Position numbers and translations under genes: made by a program. A stretch of DNA of 33,446 nucleotides. It comes from Nitrosopumilales archaeon (GTDB lineage: Archaea; Thermoproteota; Nitrososphaeria; Nitrososphaerales; Nitrosopumilaceae). The stretch is from assembly GCA_016276965.1 (NCBI GenBank), contig JADNRU010000009.1:1-33446 (forward strand). The letters run 5' to 3'. Below are positions 1 through 8,975 of this stretch, piece after piece (the first letter of the stretch is position 1; each line of letters opens with the position of its first letter). The notes beneath the pieces are model-generated. The model had not been told where the DNA came from and made no database searches. It worked only from the letters and a program-made list of their open reading frames with translations.

Positions 1-326
1 GGTGCGGCTCTTTCCATTATACTTCTTCCAGATTCTAGAGCCTCTGGAGAAGGCTCCAATACAAATAATGCGATTCCTCCAATTATAATTAATATTCCAC
101 TAATTATCAACATTATTCCAAGACCACTTGATTTTTTTTTCCTTGAAATGAAAAATGCGATTATTGGTAAAATAATTGCTGGCATTCCTAATCCAATTCC
201 GCGTGTCATATTATCAAGTCCCAGGAAACCTTCTTCAGCTATTTCGTTAACTGCAATATCCAGTGCGTAAATAACTAGTAATGCAATCGAAATTCCAGTA
301 ATTATTAATGCAGCTTTTATTGCCAT
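1..326 (-). CDS. Partial small membrane protein (C-terminus beyond window edge)
   Basis: Minus strand reads MAIKAALIITGISIALLVIYALDIAVNEIAEEGFLGLDNMTRGIGLGMPAIILPIIAFFISRKKKSSGLGIMLIISGILIIIGGIALFVLEPSPEALE..., open to the window edge, with several hydrophobic segments. Confidence 0.7.
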   Translation of the reverse strand, partial: MAIKAALIITGISIALLVIYALDIAVNEIAEEGFLGLDNMTRGIGLGMPAIILPIIAFFISRKKKSSGLGIMLIISGILIIIGGIALFVLEPSPEALESGRSIMERAA

Positions 327-399
327 GATTTAGCTGCCCTCCTTAAATTAATAAACCTAGAGTTAATTCGTTCATAACTTTATTGTATGAAAATTTTGT

Positions 400-1470
400 T
401 TAGAAATTCTTTGGTAATCTTACCATGAATGTTGTGGGATCATTTTTTAGTGATATATTTCCACCGTGTTGCTCTACTATATTTTTACAAATTGACAATC
501 CCAATCCAGTTCCTAATTGTTTGGTTGTAAATAATGGATCAAAAATTTGATTCATTAGTTCTTTTGGAACTCCTGGTCCAGTATCTTCAACTATTACCAC
601 AATATCTGCAGAATTTTCCATAATTCTAACATTCACCTCGCCCTTATTTCCTATTGCTTGAACAGCATTAAGCATTAAATTTGAAAATACAGCTTCAATT
701 TTTCTATAGTCGCAATTTAATTTAGCGTCAATTTCCTCAACAATTATTTTAACATCATTTGGAATTGTAATGTTGTCTTTAGCAGAAATTATCAAGTCTA
801 AAATTGAATAGCGTTGTAATTTTAGATCTGAAGCCCTTACAAAATCTAATACGTCATCAACTTGATGTGACATTCTATTCATAGCTCGACGAAGTTTTCC
901 ATAATATTGTAGTTTTTCTTCAATTTTCAATTTTGGTTTTGACTCCATTATTTCAATGACATTTTTTATTATAGAAAGTGGGTTTCTAAGATCATGCGCC
1001 ATTCTAGAGGCTAATTCCCCTATAACGGCAAGTTTTTCAGATTTTAAAAGTTCATCCGTTTTTTCATCTACTTGTCTTGAAAGAAAATCTCGTTGAAGTT
1101 CTAATTCTTTTTCTTTTAAAACAACTTTTTCTAAATTTCTGCGAAGATCAGAAGTTAAGTTACCATTTTCTATTTTCTGTTTTTGTAATTCTTTATTCAT
1201 TTTTTCTAATTCTGCATTTCTAGTGTTTAGTGATGATGTTAATTCTTGCAAAAAATCAGTTTTCTTTTTTAACGCTGAATTCATTTTAATTGCTCCAGTA
1301 AATTGTTCACTTGATTTTGAAGCGATTTCTTTGATTTGAACAGCTTTATCTTCTAATTCTACTTTGGCTTGATCTAATTCATCAAAAGCTTTATCAGTAA
1401 AATTTGAAAATTCTTCAAACTCAGATAATTCTCCCTCTAGTGATTTTTTCTTATCAGAAGACGTTTGCAA
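400..1470 (-). CDS. Soluble sensor histidine kinase (N-terminal coiled coil, HisKA, HATPase_c)
   Basis: H-box SRMAHDLRNPLSIIKN, N-box NLMLNAVQA, G1/G2 VVIVEDTGPGVP and GTGLGLSICKNIVEQHGG; no transmembrane segment; TTG start directly preceded by an in-frame TAA. Confidence 0.9.
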   Translation of the reverse strand: MQTSSDKKKSLEGELSEFEEFSNFTDKAFDELDQAKVELEDKAVQIKEIASKSSEQFTGAIKMNSALKKKTDFLQELTSSLNTRNAELEKMNKELQKQKIENGNLTSDLRRNLEKVVLKEKELELQRDFLSRQVDEKTDELLKSEKLAVIGELASRMAHDLRNPLSIIKNVIEIMESKPKLKIEEKLQYYGKLRRAMNRMSHQVDDVLDFVRASDLKLQRYSILDLIISAKDNITIPNDVKIIVEEIDAKLNCDYRKIEAVFSNLMLNAVQAIGNKGEVNVRIMENSADIVVIVEDTGPGVPKELMNQIFDPLFTTKQLGTGLGLSICKNIVEQHGGNISLKNDPTTFMVRLPKNF

Positions 1471-1549
1471 TTACAATAAAGCTTTTCTGTACAATTCGTA
1501 TTATCTTGTGTTTGTGTTAATCGAACATACGCCATTTTGATTCTAGGGA

Positions 1550-2248
1550 TTAAATTGTAAGCCCTAGAAAATTGAATATAATATCTCCATAAAACAATTG
1601 AATTGCAAAACCTGCTGTAATTAATAACATGTAGGGGATACCCGGAGTTATCCAAGTATTTGGAGTATTACAATATTCTGCATATTCTGCATGATGCATT
1701 ACTAAATTCAATTTTCTATGTTTTCCAACTTTTTTCTCAATAGAAAATCCATATTTTGGATTTTTAGCTTGATATCCTAAAAACATCGCTAAGATTTTCT
1801 TTTTTCTTGTTTCATTAAATCCTTCAAAAATATCATTTTTTCTTGCTAATTGTATGATGTTTCTAATTAAATTGACAAAAAGTGGGGTAATAGAAATCAA
1901 AATTGCATTTGTAAAGGTTGTAAAAGGAGTAATTGTATTTTGAGATAATGTAATTTGTGGTGCAAGAGCTGCTAAAACAATTAATGCAAAGGCATCTGCA
2001 CCTCCAAAAAGTCCTATTCTCCAGATAATAATTGCAATTGGAACTATTATTAGTGAAATACCCAGGTTTGAAAGGGTTTCTGGAAATTGTGGTTCAAAAA
2101 AAATCAAAACTACTGCTAAAACACCAAACACCAACCAAACATAATCACTAATTTCTCTTTTAGTAACATCAGTAAATGATGCATAACCTAGCATTCCCAA
2201 CGCAAATATTATTCTGAGATGCGTAAGGTCAATGAGGGAATCAATCAT
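1550..2248 (-). CDS. A24-family prepilin/preflagellin-type peptidase
   Basis: Multi-TM protein with GYASFTDVTKREISD and GLFGGADAFALI motifs typical of aspartic A24 peptidases. Confidence 0.8.
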   Translation of the reverse strand: MIDSLIDLTHLRIIFALGMLGYASFTDVTKREISDYVWLVFGVLAVVLIFFEPQFPETLSNLGISLIIVPIAIIIWRIGLFGGADAFALIVLAALAPQITLSQNTITPFTTFTNAILISITPLFVNLIRNIIQLARKNDIFEGFNETRKKKILAMFLGYQAKNPKYGFSIEKKVGKHRKLNLVMHHAEYAEYCNTPNTWITPGIPYMLLITAGFAIQLFYGDIIFNFLGLTI

Positions 2249-2388
2249 TTTTTTTCGTCAATTAGTAGTAGAAAAATTAAATTATTTAATCCCCTGTTTG
2301 CGCATTTGTATGAACTCTGATAATTGAAAAAAAATTATTGAATTTAAAAAGAAAATGAAAAAGGCGATATGATAGAAGATTATTCATA

Positions 2389-3198
2389 TCATGATGCCAA
2401 TAGGACTTCAACAGGTTTAGCTTTTTTCCACAAGTGTTGGCAAAGGCTGAACATATTATTGATCATTTCCTTTGAATTGGTGTATAGAATTGAGTCATTG
2501 TCATCGTTCAAGTCCATGGTTTCTTTTATGGAACCTGACATAATCAATTGACCTCCTTCTTCAACAACCACTCTGCTTTTGGATGGTAATTTTCCAACTC
2601 TTGTTTCAGTAGCCTTTAATCTGCTAATTAAAGGAAGAAGGTTTTCGTTTGTTGTATCTGTAAGAACTCTGACCGTACCGCCATTTTTCTTACACATTGC
2701 GATCTTTTCAGGGATTGCAGTATGATACATTCTAAGAATGTCTTCTGCTGTTGTTATGATGTAGATAATTTTGGATGAATCTTGTATCAACTTTCCAGTT
2801 CGCGAATAAATATTTGAGCGTCCTTGGATTATAGATATTGAAGATGCTTCTGAAACATTTTGCGGACGATTCAACTCTTTCAAATCTTTGATGATTTTTC
2901 GAGATAGTTTTTGCATAGTAACTATTTCATCTTCTTTTCGTTGAATTACAGTTGTTAGAGCATCTGCAGGTGGAACCGATTCGCATATTGTAGGATTTGA
3001 AAATGTTGTGGTGATCAAACCCATGTCTCTTAGTTTGTTAAGGGATCTGTATGCCTTGCCCCTGTCAATTTCCAATTTAGTAGACATTTTGCCTACTGTG
3101 AGAGAACCTATTCGTAAGAGGCCTAAATACATGGTGGCGTCTGTTTTATCTAGTCCAAAGTAAGACAGTTCTGTGATTAGTTCGTCTTCTACAGACAT
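2389..3198 (-). CDS. TrmB-family transcriptional regulator
   Basis: N-terminal wHTH (LSYFGLDKTDATMYLGLLRIGSLTVGKMSTKLEIDRGKAYRSLNKLRDMGLI) followed by a PLD-like TrmB middle region; GGAGGG upstream of the ATG. Confidence 0.85.
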   Translation of the reverse strand: MSVEDELITELSYFGLDKTDATMYLGLLRIGSLTVGKMSTKLEIDRGKAYRSLNKLRDMGLITTTFSNPTICESVPPADALTTVIQRKEDEIVTMQKLSRKIIKDLKELNRPQNVSEASSISIIQGRSNIYSRTGKLIQDSSKIIYIITTAEDILRMYHTAIPEKIAMCKKNGGTVRVLTDTTNENLLPLISRLKATETRVGKLPSKSRVVVEEGGQLIMSGSIKETMDLNDDNDSILYTNSKEMINNMFSLCQHLWKKAKPVEVLLAS

Positions 3199-3395
3199 TT
3201 TTGACTAATTCCCTCCAAAATAACCTGTTTTTTTACTGCTTTTGCAGTTTTGATATTGTCGTGTTGTGTGACCATATTTCCCTTTGTTTCTATAACAGTC
3301 TAGCTAATCAGTAGCAGTATGTCATTTTTTGTACAGACAATTTTTCAAGCTAGATTTTTCAGTCAAAACCATGAGATGAAAATAATGTGGTTCTA

Positions 3396-4553
3396 CTAGC
3401 TTATAGGCTCAATAACTATAGATTTTTTAATTTTATTTATAATTTTTAAAAGCCCATCAATATTTTCTGTATTTTTTATATCGATTGCATTGAGATGACC
3501 CAACTTTCTTTTAGGTTTAGATTCTTTTTTTCCGTACATTTTTAGAAATATTCCCTCTTGGGATTTAACTATAACTGGCTTATACGCTCCTTGAAAATTT
3601 TTTGGACCAAGCAAATTGTACATTATAGCAGGATGTACTAATTTGGTATCTCCCAGCTCTAATCCCAGAATAGCCCTCAAATGCTGCTCAAATTGAGAAG
3701 TTTTGCTTGATTGTAAAGTATGGTGACCAGAATTATGAACACGTGGGGCTATTTCATTAATGAGAATCTCATCATTTTTAGTAACAAACATTTCAATTCC
3801 AAAAACCCCTGCCCCTCTAAGAACATCCATTGTTTTTTTTGCAACCTCCTCTGCTTTTTTGGCCACTTTTTCTGATACTCTGGCAGGAGCTATAGTCATT
3901 CTTAAAATATTTTCTTCATGAATGTTTTCTACCACGGGGTAGGTAGCAATATCTCCTTTTGTGTTTCTAGCTGCAATTACCGAAACTTCCATTTTAAAAT
4001 CAATGAATTTTTCTAGCATCAAGGTCTGTCCACTAAATTGTTCAAAACCTAAAATGAGGTCTTGTTCTGAATTTATTTTGAAATTTCCTCTTCCATCATA
4101 AGCATACTTACATGTTTTTAATAATGAAGGAAAGCCAAATTTTTTAATTTTTTCTTTTAAATCTTCCAATGATTCTATGTCCACAAATTCTACTACTGGA
4201 AGCTGATTTTTTGCTAAGAATGTTTTTTGAACTAGTTTATCTTGGATGATTTCTAAAGTGTGTGGAGAAGGATTAATTTTTGTTTTTGATTCTATTGTTT
4301 TTAGAACCTCACTATCTCCAGATTCGATTTCATAGGTGAGTATATCTGATTTAGATGCAAGTTCGATAATTGCGTCCTTATCTTTGAAATCTGCAATAAT
4401 CTGTTTAGCACCAACTTTAGAAGCTGGACATTCTTCAGTAGGATCTAAAACTATTACTTCAGAAATTTGAGATGGAAATTTTTTTGCAGCTTCTGTTAAC
4501 ATCATTCCTAATTGACCTCCACCAATAATCCCTAGCACTTGGCCCATCGCCAT
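3396..4553 (-). CDS. purK: 5-(carboxyamino)imidazole ribonucleotide synthase (ATP-grasp)
   Basis: GIIGGGQLGMMLTEAAKK N-terminus, ATP-grasp core (FPSLLKTCKYAYDGRGNF), FVTKNDEILINEIAPRVHNSGHHT signature. Confidence 0.93.
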   Translation of the reverse strand: MAMGQVLGIIGGGQLGMMLTEAAKKFPSQISEVIVLDPTEECPASKVGAKQIIADFKDKDAIIELASKSDILTYEIESGDSEVLKTIESKTKINPSPHTLEIIQDKLVQKTFLAKNQLPVVEFVDIESLEDLKEKIKKFGFPSLLKTCKYAYDGRGNFKINSEQDLILGFEQFSGQTLMLEKFIDFKMEVSVIAARNTKGDIATYPVVENIHEENILRMTIAPARVSEKVAKKAEEVAKKTMDVLRGAGVFGIEMFVTKNDEILINEIAPRVHNSGHHTLQSSKTSQFEQHLRAILGLELGDTKLVHPAIMYNLLGPKNFQGAYKPVIVKSQEGIFLKMYGKKESKPKRKLGHLNAIDIKNTENIDGLLKIINKIKKSIVIEPIS

Positions 4554-4626
4554 TCCAACGCGTGAGCATTAAAAATAGTTAACGGGATTTTTTTCAGCTA
4601 TAATTCTTTTTTTGTAACCTATTTGA

Positions 4627-5505
4627 TTATTCTCGAGTTTTTGAGCTTGACCAAATAAAGTCAAAAAGCAATTTCATAGAATATACCAGTGAGGATGAAT
4701 CTGTCCACATGGCTGTTGTGTTTTGAACAGATTTTTCATCTTTTTTTGTAAAAAACATCATTTCATTATTCCCCTTCATTACAAAGCAAAGTTCATCTTT
4801 AATGGAACTAGGCATACACCTGATTTGTTTTTTATTCATGTTTTCAAAAATATAGAGTGTTTTTTCAGAACATGAAGTTACTATTTTTGAGTTTAATTTT
4901 TTTTCTTTTAAAGTATCCAAAAAATCTGAATGATATAATCTTAAGAAGTCTTTTTCAGAACCTAAAATTTTGATTTCTTCTCCTGTTTTTGAAATCATTT
5001 CCTTTAATTTTGCGTTAATTTGATTGGTTCCTTGCAACATTTGAAATTTATTTTCTTCTTCACCTGGTTTTTCTTTTAAAAAATCAGGAATACTGTCCCA
5101 TAATTTTATGATTGTCTGCTCTTTTTTTTCTAATGATTTTACACGTTCTTTTTCCGAATTGACTAATGTCTGAACTGCTTTATTCAATGGTATGGCTGAA
5201 AATTTTATGGGATGTCCGAATGTTGCTAATACGATTCCTTTCTTTTGTAATGAAGATAATAATTGATAGGTTTCTGTTCGAGCAATTTTTAAGGCCCTAC
5301 AAACCTCCGAAGCAGTTTTTGACCCATATTTTCCCAAAAATATGTAAACTTTTGATTGGTTTGGTGTTAAATCAAATTTTGAAAGTTCTTCTTTGAGCTC
5401 ATCTACTGATAACTTGTATTCATGTAGACTAGAGTCTGGCATTGAGTCGAATATCGTCTGTTGTGAACCTTCTTTCATGTTTACTCTGTTGATCCTCATA
5501 TCCAA
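4627..5505 (-). CDS. TrmB-family transcriptional regulator
   Basis: wHTH FDLTPNQSKVYIFLGKYGSKTASEVCRALKIARTETYQLLSSLQKKGIV plus TrmB-like C-terminal region. Confidence 0.85.
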   Translation of the reverse strand: MDMRINRVNMKEGSQQTIFDSMPDSSLHEYKLSVDELKEELSKFDLTPNQSKVYIFLGKYGSKTASEVCRALKIARTETYQLLSSLQKKGIVLATFGHPIKFSAIPLNKAVQTLVNSEKERVKSLEKKEQTIIKLWDSIPDFLKEKPGEEENKFQMLQGTNQINAKLKEMISKTGEEIKILGSEKDFLRLYHSDFLDTLKEKKLNSKIVTSCSEKTLYIFENMNKKQIRCMPSSIKDELCFVMKGNNEMMFFTKKDEKSVQNTTAMWTDSSSLVYSMKLLFDFIWSSSKTRE

Positions 5506-5550
5506 AATAAGATCTTAATATTGTGCTCGGGTTAACTAGTTTTGATCGCT

Positions 5551-5570
5551 TTGATCGCATATACGATCAA
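5551..5570. promoter_or_regulatory. Candidate operator: perfect inverted repeat TTGATCG-CATATA-CGATCAA, with an additional direct TTGATCG half-site at 5542-5548
   Basis: Direct reading of gtttTGATCGctTTGATCGcatataCGATCAA upstream of the TrmB gene starting at 5505. Confidence 0.55.
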
Positions 5571-5680
5571 TTTACGCCTATTTTTCTAAAAAACTTCTCA
5601 ATTCATGCCTGGAAATTAAATACTCATTCCTAATTTGATTTGAAGCTTAAAATTAACTATTGAGTATTTTCACTTTAGAT

Positions 5681-5782
5681 ATGCCATTAAGAAAAAAAGG
5701 GAAACATCAAAGAAGGGCCGACCAAAGTGCTGCTAGGAAAAGACGAAAACAATCTAAAAGTGGAAAACCAAGAAAACGGTGA
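5681..5782 (+). CDS. 33-aa highly basic microprotein
   Basis: ATG...TGA encodes MPLRKKGKHQRRADQSAARKRRKQSKSGKPRKR; 16 of 33 residues are K/R; AT-rich TATA-like stretch upstream at leaderless spacing. Confidence 0.6.
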   Translation: MPLRKKGKHQRRADQSAARKRRKQSKSGKPRKR

Positions 5783-5833
5783 ATTTTCACATCACACAGA
5801 AGATTAAAAACGTCATTTCTTTTTTGAATTATC

Positions 5834-6409
5834 ATGAGTTATGCCAAAAAGCCTCTAGTTGGAATAATTATGGGTTCAAGTTCAGATAGCAGAATAATGC
5901 ATGGAGCAGCTGAGATTTTAGATAAATTCAAGATTAAACATGAAGATCAAATAATTTCAGCACATAGAACTCCATCTAGATTGAATCAATATGCTAAACA
6001 TGCAGAAAGTAGTGGGTTTAAGGTAATTATTGCTGGGGCAGGGGGAGCAGCTCATTTACCAGGAATGATTGCCGCTCATACTATTATTCCAGTAATTGGG
6101 GTTCCAATTTTGGTTTACAATGATAAACAAGAACAGAAATCCATCAAACACAAATTTTCTGCTTTTGGTGGATTGGACTCTTTATTATCTATTTCAGAAA
6201 TGCCATCTGGTTCCCCCGTGGTAACTGTTGGAGTCAATAAAGCTACTAATGCTGGGATATATGCTATGAAAATTCTTGCAAATGAATTTGGAGATATAAG
6301 AAAAAAACTAAAAAAGCACAAAGAAATTCAACATCAATCAGTTGTAAAAGAATCAGAAACGCTGAAAAAAATAGGCTTGTCAAAATTTGTAAAAAAGAAG
6401 TTCAAGTAA
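5834..6409 (+). CDS. purE: 5-(carboxyamino)imidazole ribonucleotide mutase
   Basis: GIIMGSSSDSRIM ... ISAHRTPSRL ... IIAGAGGAAHLPGMIAAHT motifs. Confidence 0.95.
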   Translation: MSYAKKPLVGIIMGSSSDSRIMHGAAEILDKFKIKHEDQIISAHRTPSRLNQYAKHAESSGFKVIIAGAGGAAHLPGMIAAHTIIPVIGVPILVYNDKQEQKSIKHKFSAFGGLDSLLSISEMPSGSPVVTVGVNKATNAGIYAMKILANEFGDIRKKLKKHKEIQHQSVVKESETLKKIGLSKFVKKKFK

Positions 6410-6413
6410 ATTT

Positions 6414-7685
6414 CTAGGTCATAACCGTAAATTTGATATTTTTATTTTTAAGATGTTCAATTAATTTTTCTGCGTGTTCTTTTCCCTCTGTTTCTAAACT
6501 TAAGGTTACTCCAGCTGAGCCAGCATCAATGTTTGAACTTAGTCTATCATGAACTACTTCTACAATATTTACACTCAATGAAGCTATTTCATCTACCAAT
6601 TCTTTTAATGCCCCAGGTCTGTCTGGTAAAAGTATGAATATTTTTACTAACCTTCCCATCTGGGTTAGGCCTTTTGCAACTATCTGACCTAGTAAATACA
6701 TGTCAACATTTCCTCCACCGAGAATTGTAACAACTTTTTTTCCTGGGGAAGGTTTTGCTTCAAGCAAATATGCTAAACCAACGGCGCCTGCTGGTTCAAC
6801 AACCATTTTGCCTCTTTCCATCAACAAAAACATAGTTTTGATAATTTGATTATCATCAACCAGAACTATATCATCAATTAATTTTTTGATTATCTCAAAA
6901 GTAATTTTTCCAGGTTTTTTTACTGAAATTCCATCGGCAATAGTCCTATTCCCACCAACTGATTTTAGCGTACCTTCTTTTAGCGATTCCCTCATTGCAG
7001 GAAATGATTTTGATTGAACTCCGATAACTTTCACTTTAGGATTTTTGGTCTTGATGGCAATCAACATACCTGCTGCCAAACCTCCTCCCCCTATTGGTAC
7101 ATAAACCTCTTCTACATCAGGCAAATCTTCTAAAATTTCTAATCCTATAACTCCTTGAGCTGCAATTACCTGAAGGTCATCAAAAGCGTGAATTATCGTA
7201 GCGCCTGTTTTTTCTGCAATATTTTGTGCCTTTGCCCATGATTCTTCATAATTATTTCCTTCAAGAATTACGTTTGCGCCATATCCTCTTGTAGCAGAAA
7301 CTTTTGCTGGCGATGCATTTTTTGGCATAACTATGGTGCATGGGATTTTTTCTAATGAAGAAGCAAATGCTACACCTTGAGCATGATTTCCTGCAGATGC
7401 TGCAACGACCCCGTTTTTTTTCTCTTCCTCAGTTAGCGATTTTATTTTAAAATACGCTCCTCTTATTTTAAAAGAACCTGTTTTTTGATGAAATTCTGAT
7501 TTGAGATATATTTCTGAACCAGTTAATTGGCTAAAACTTGGAGAGTATGTTAGTGGTGTTTTTCGAATATCTTTTCCTTTCATCGATTGAGCTTTGATTA
7601 CATCTTCGTACGATGGAGTCATCAGGTTTGTTCGACGCATCGAGTTATATTTGATTTTTCCTGATTTCTTAGAACAATCTAACAA
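6414..7685 (-). CDS. ilvA: Threonine ammonia-lyase (PLP-dependent, C-terminal ACT domain); true start probably internal (MRRTNLMTPSYEDV or MTPSYEDV)
   Basis: SEFHQKTGSFKIRGAYFK PLP-lysine motif, SAGNHAQGVA, VPIGGGGLAAGM, C-terminal ACT (LPDRPGALKELVDEIASLSVNIVEVVHDR). Confidence 0.92.
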   Translation of the reverse strand: MLDCSKKSGKIKYNSMRRTNLMTPSYEDVIKAQSMKGKDIRKTPLTYSPSFSQLTGSEIYLKSEFHQKTGSFKIRGAYFKIKSLTEEEKKNGVVAASAGNHAQGVAFASSLEKIPCTIVMPKNASPAKVSATRGYGANVILEGNNYEESWAKAQNIAEKTGATIIHAFDDLQVIAAQGVIGLEILEDLPDVEEVYVPIGGGGLAAGMLIAIKTKNPKVKVIGVQSKSFPAMRESLKEGTLKSVGGNRTIADGISVKKPGKITFEIIKKLIDDIVLVDDNQIIKTMFLLMERGKMVVEPAGAVGLAYLLEAKPSPGKKVVTILGGGNVDMYLLGQIVAKGLTQMGRLVKIFILLPDRPGALKELVDEIASLSVNIVEVVHDRLSSNIDAGSAGVTLSLETEGKEHAEKLIEHLKNKNIKFTVMT

Positions 7686-7759
7686 AAACCTAACTTCTGA
7701 TTTTAAAAATAAATAAAATCAAGAAAAGCCTTTATAGTTGCTTATAGATCGATAGGAAC

Positions 7760-7825
7760 TAGTCAAGGGGCCGATGCAACTCCCCTAAAGAGGAAACCTC
7801 GCCTCAGTTCACGGTCCCTTGATTA
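7760..7825 (+). ncRNA. Putative structured RNA of unknown family (strand provisional)
   Basis: 14-bp helix 7760-7773/7812-7825 (two G-U pairs), inner helix AACT/AGTT (7778-7781/7806-7809), apical GAGG-AAA-CCTC hairpin (7790-7800); TATA-like cctttatag about 25-30 nt upstream; T-rich attattttgttct downstream. Confidence 0.55.
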
Positions 7826-7866
7826 TTTTGTTCTAATTGAAAACAAGTTGGATATAAACCATTTTT

Positions 7867-8706
7867 TCATATATTCATATTTTTTTTGATCTCATCTAAT
7901 CTTTCAATAATTTTTTCTTTAATAGTAATTGGAATTTTTTTTGGATCAAAAACACCTTCTTTAATTTTATTTTTAATAAACTCAAGTTCTAAATTACATA
8001 AACATCCTTCTTCTCCAGTAACTAATCTAGCTTCGTCTATTAGTACTGGAGTAGTTTGATATGTTTCAATTAAAAGATTGTCTAATTCGTTGAAGAGATC
8101 AATTTTTCTTTTTGAAAGTGCTTTGAAATTAACATCTGTGTTTTTTTCAATTTCTTTGTAAATTTTTTCGCGTATTTCATCATTTTCAAAAAAAACTTCA
8201 AACAAATTCTGGAAATCTAGATCTTTATATCCCATATTTTTCAGTTTTTCTAGAATGAATTGATCGCTATTATCTGCAATTTTGTTTTCCATGTTTTTTG
8301 TCTTATCTATGATTTCAGAAAGTTCTTTTTGGTTTTCTATAACTTTGACATCGGCTTTATAGAATAACAGAACATGGAATTGTAGCGATAAGTGGCAAGA
8401 TAACATGTAGTTTCCTTCTCTTACATTTAGTTTAACGAAAATTCGCCTGATGTCTTCATTATTTGAAATTGAGACATCATGAGCTTCCCAGTCTGGCAAA
8501 TTTCTTACCATTTTTTTATAGAAATTTTGAATCAGGTTGGGATCAAATGTTTTTTGATCGGTTATGGTACTATCGCCTAACATAGCTTTTATTGGAATTT
8601 TTTTTGTAAGGTCTTGAATTAGTTTGAGAAATAATTGTTGAATTTCCTCATTTTTTTTATTTAAAATTTGTATAAATTCAATTGAAGATTTAGTGCCAAG
8701 ACGCAC
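7867..8706 (-). CDS. Hypothetical soluble helical protein, 279 aa
   Basis: Long intact ORF with coherent charged composition; no family recognised. Confidence 0.75.
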   Translation of the reverse strand: MRLGTKSSIEFIQILNKKNEEIQQLFLKLIQDLTKKIPIKAMLGDSTITDQKTFDPNLIQNFYKKMVRNLPDWEAHDVSISNNEDIRRIFVKLNVREGNYMLSCHLSLQFHVLLFYKADVKVIENQKELSEIIDKTKNMENKIADNSDQFILEKLKNMGYKDLDFQNLFEVFFENDEIREKIYKEIEKNTDVNFKALSKRKIDLFNELDNLLIETYQTTPVLIDEARLVTGEEGCLCNLELEFIKNKIKEGVFDPKKIPITIKEKIIERLDEIKKNMNI

Positions 8707-8827
8707 GAAATTTAGTTTTTTTTGTTCAATAAAACTCTACATTTGAAAATTTAAAAATGGATATTTTCAACCCATTTTTTTCTAGTAATAAAATCAGAAA
8801 TTATGGTATTATTTTAAATATCTAGGC

Positions 8828-8965
8828 ATGGAGGACATGCTATTGACGGTTGAAAAAATTGTTTGCTGGAATTGCAGTGCTGAGATCGTACAATATTTTA
8901 ATGAAAATTATAAGGGCAAAAGGGGTCGTTGCCCTATTTGTGGTGTTGATTTTCCTCTAGAATGA
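8828..8965 (+). CDS. 45-aa zinc-ribbon microprotein
   Basis: MEDMLLTVEKIVCWNCSAEIVQYFNENYKGKRGRCPICGVDFPLE; two CxxC knuckles; TATA-like attattttaaatat upstream; ends 10 nt before the cyclase gene. Confidence 0.7.
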   Translation: MEDMLLTVEKIVCWNCSAEIVQYFNENYKGKRGRCPICGVDFPLE

Positions 8966-8975
8966 GGATAATAAA

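Noticed and set aside
1437-1655. 72-aa minus ORF in the track between HK and A24 peptidase genes
   Set aside because: Overlaps both flanking genes in another frame, low-complexity residue usage, no motif; likely chance ORF.
3189-3275. 28-aa upstream ORF (MVTQHDNIKTAKAVKKQVILEGISQKCL) overlapping the TrmB start
   Set aside because: Could be a translationally coupled leader, but short and unsupported by motif or conservation; not reported as a feature.
5166-5396. Plus-strand ORF inside the TrmB gene
   Set aside because: Fully antisense to a well-supported CDS; typical spurious antisense ORF.
7760-7825. Assignment of the structured element to RNase P RNA, SRP RNA, tRNA, C/D or H/ACA sRNA, or fluoride riboswitch
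   Set aside because: Too short for RNase P/SRP, no cloverleaf, no C/D boxes or 3' ACA, and the fluoride riboswitch core is not recognisable; left as unknown.
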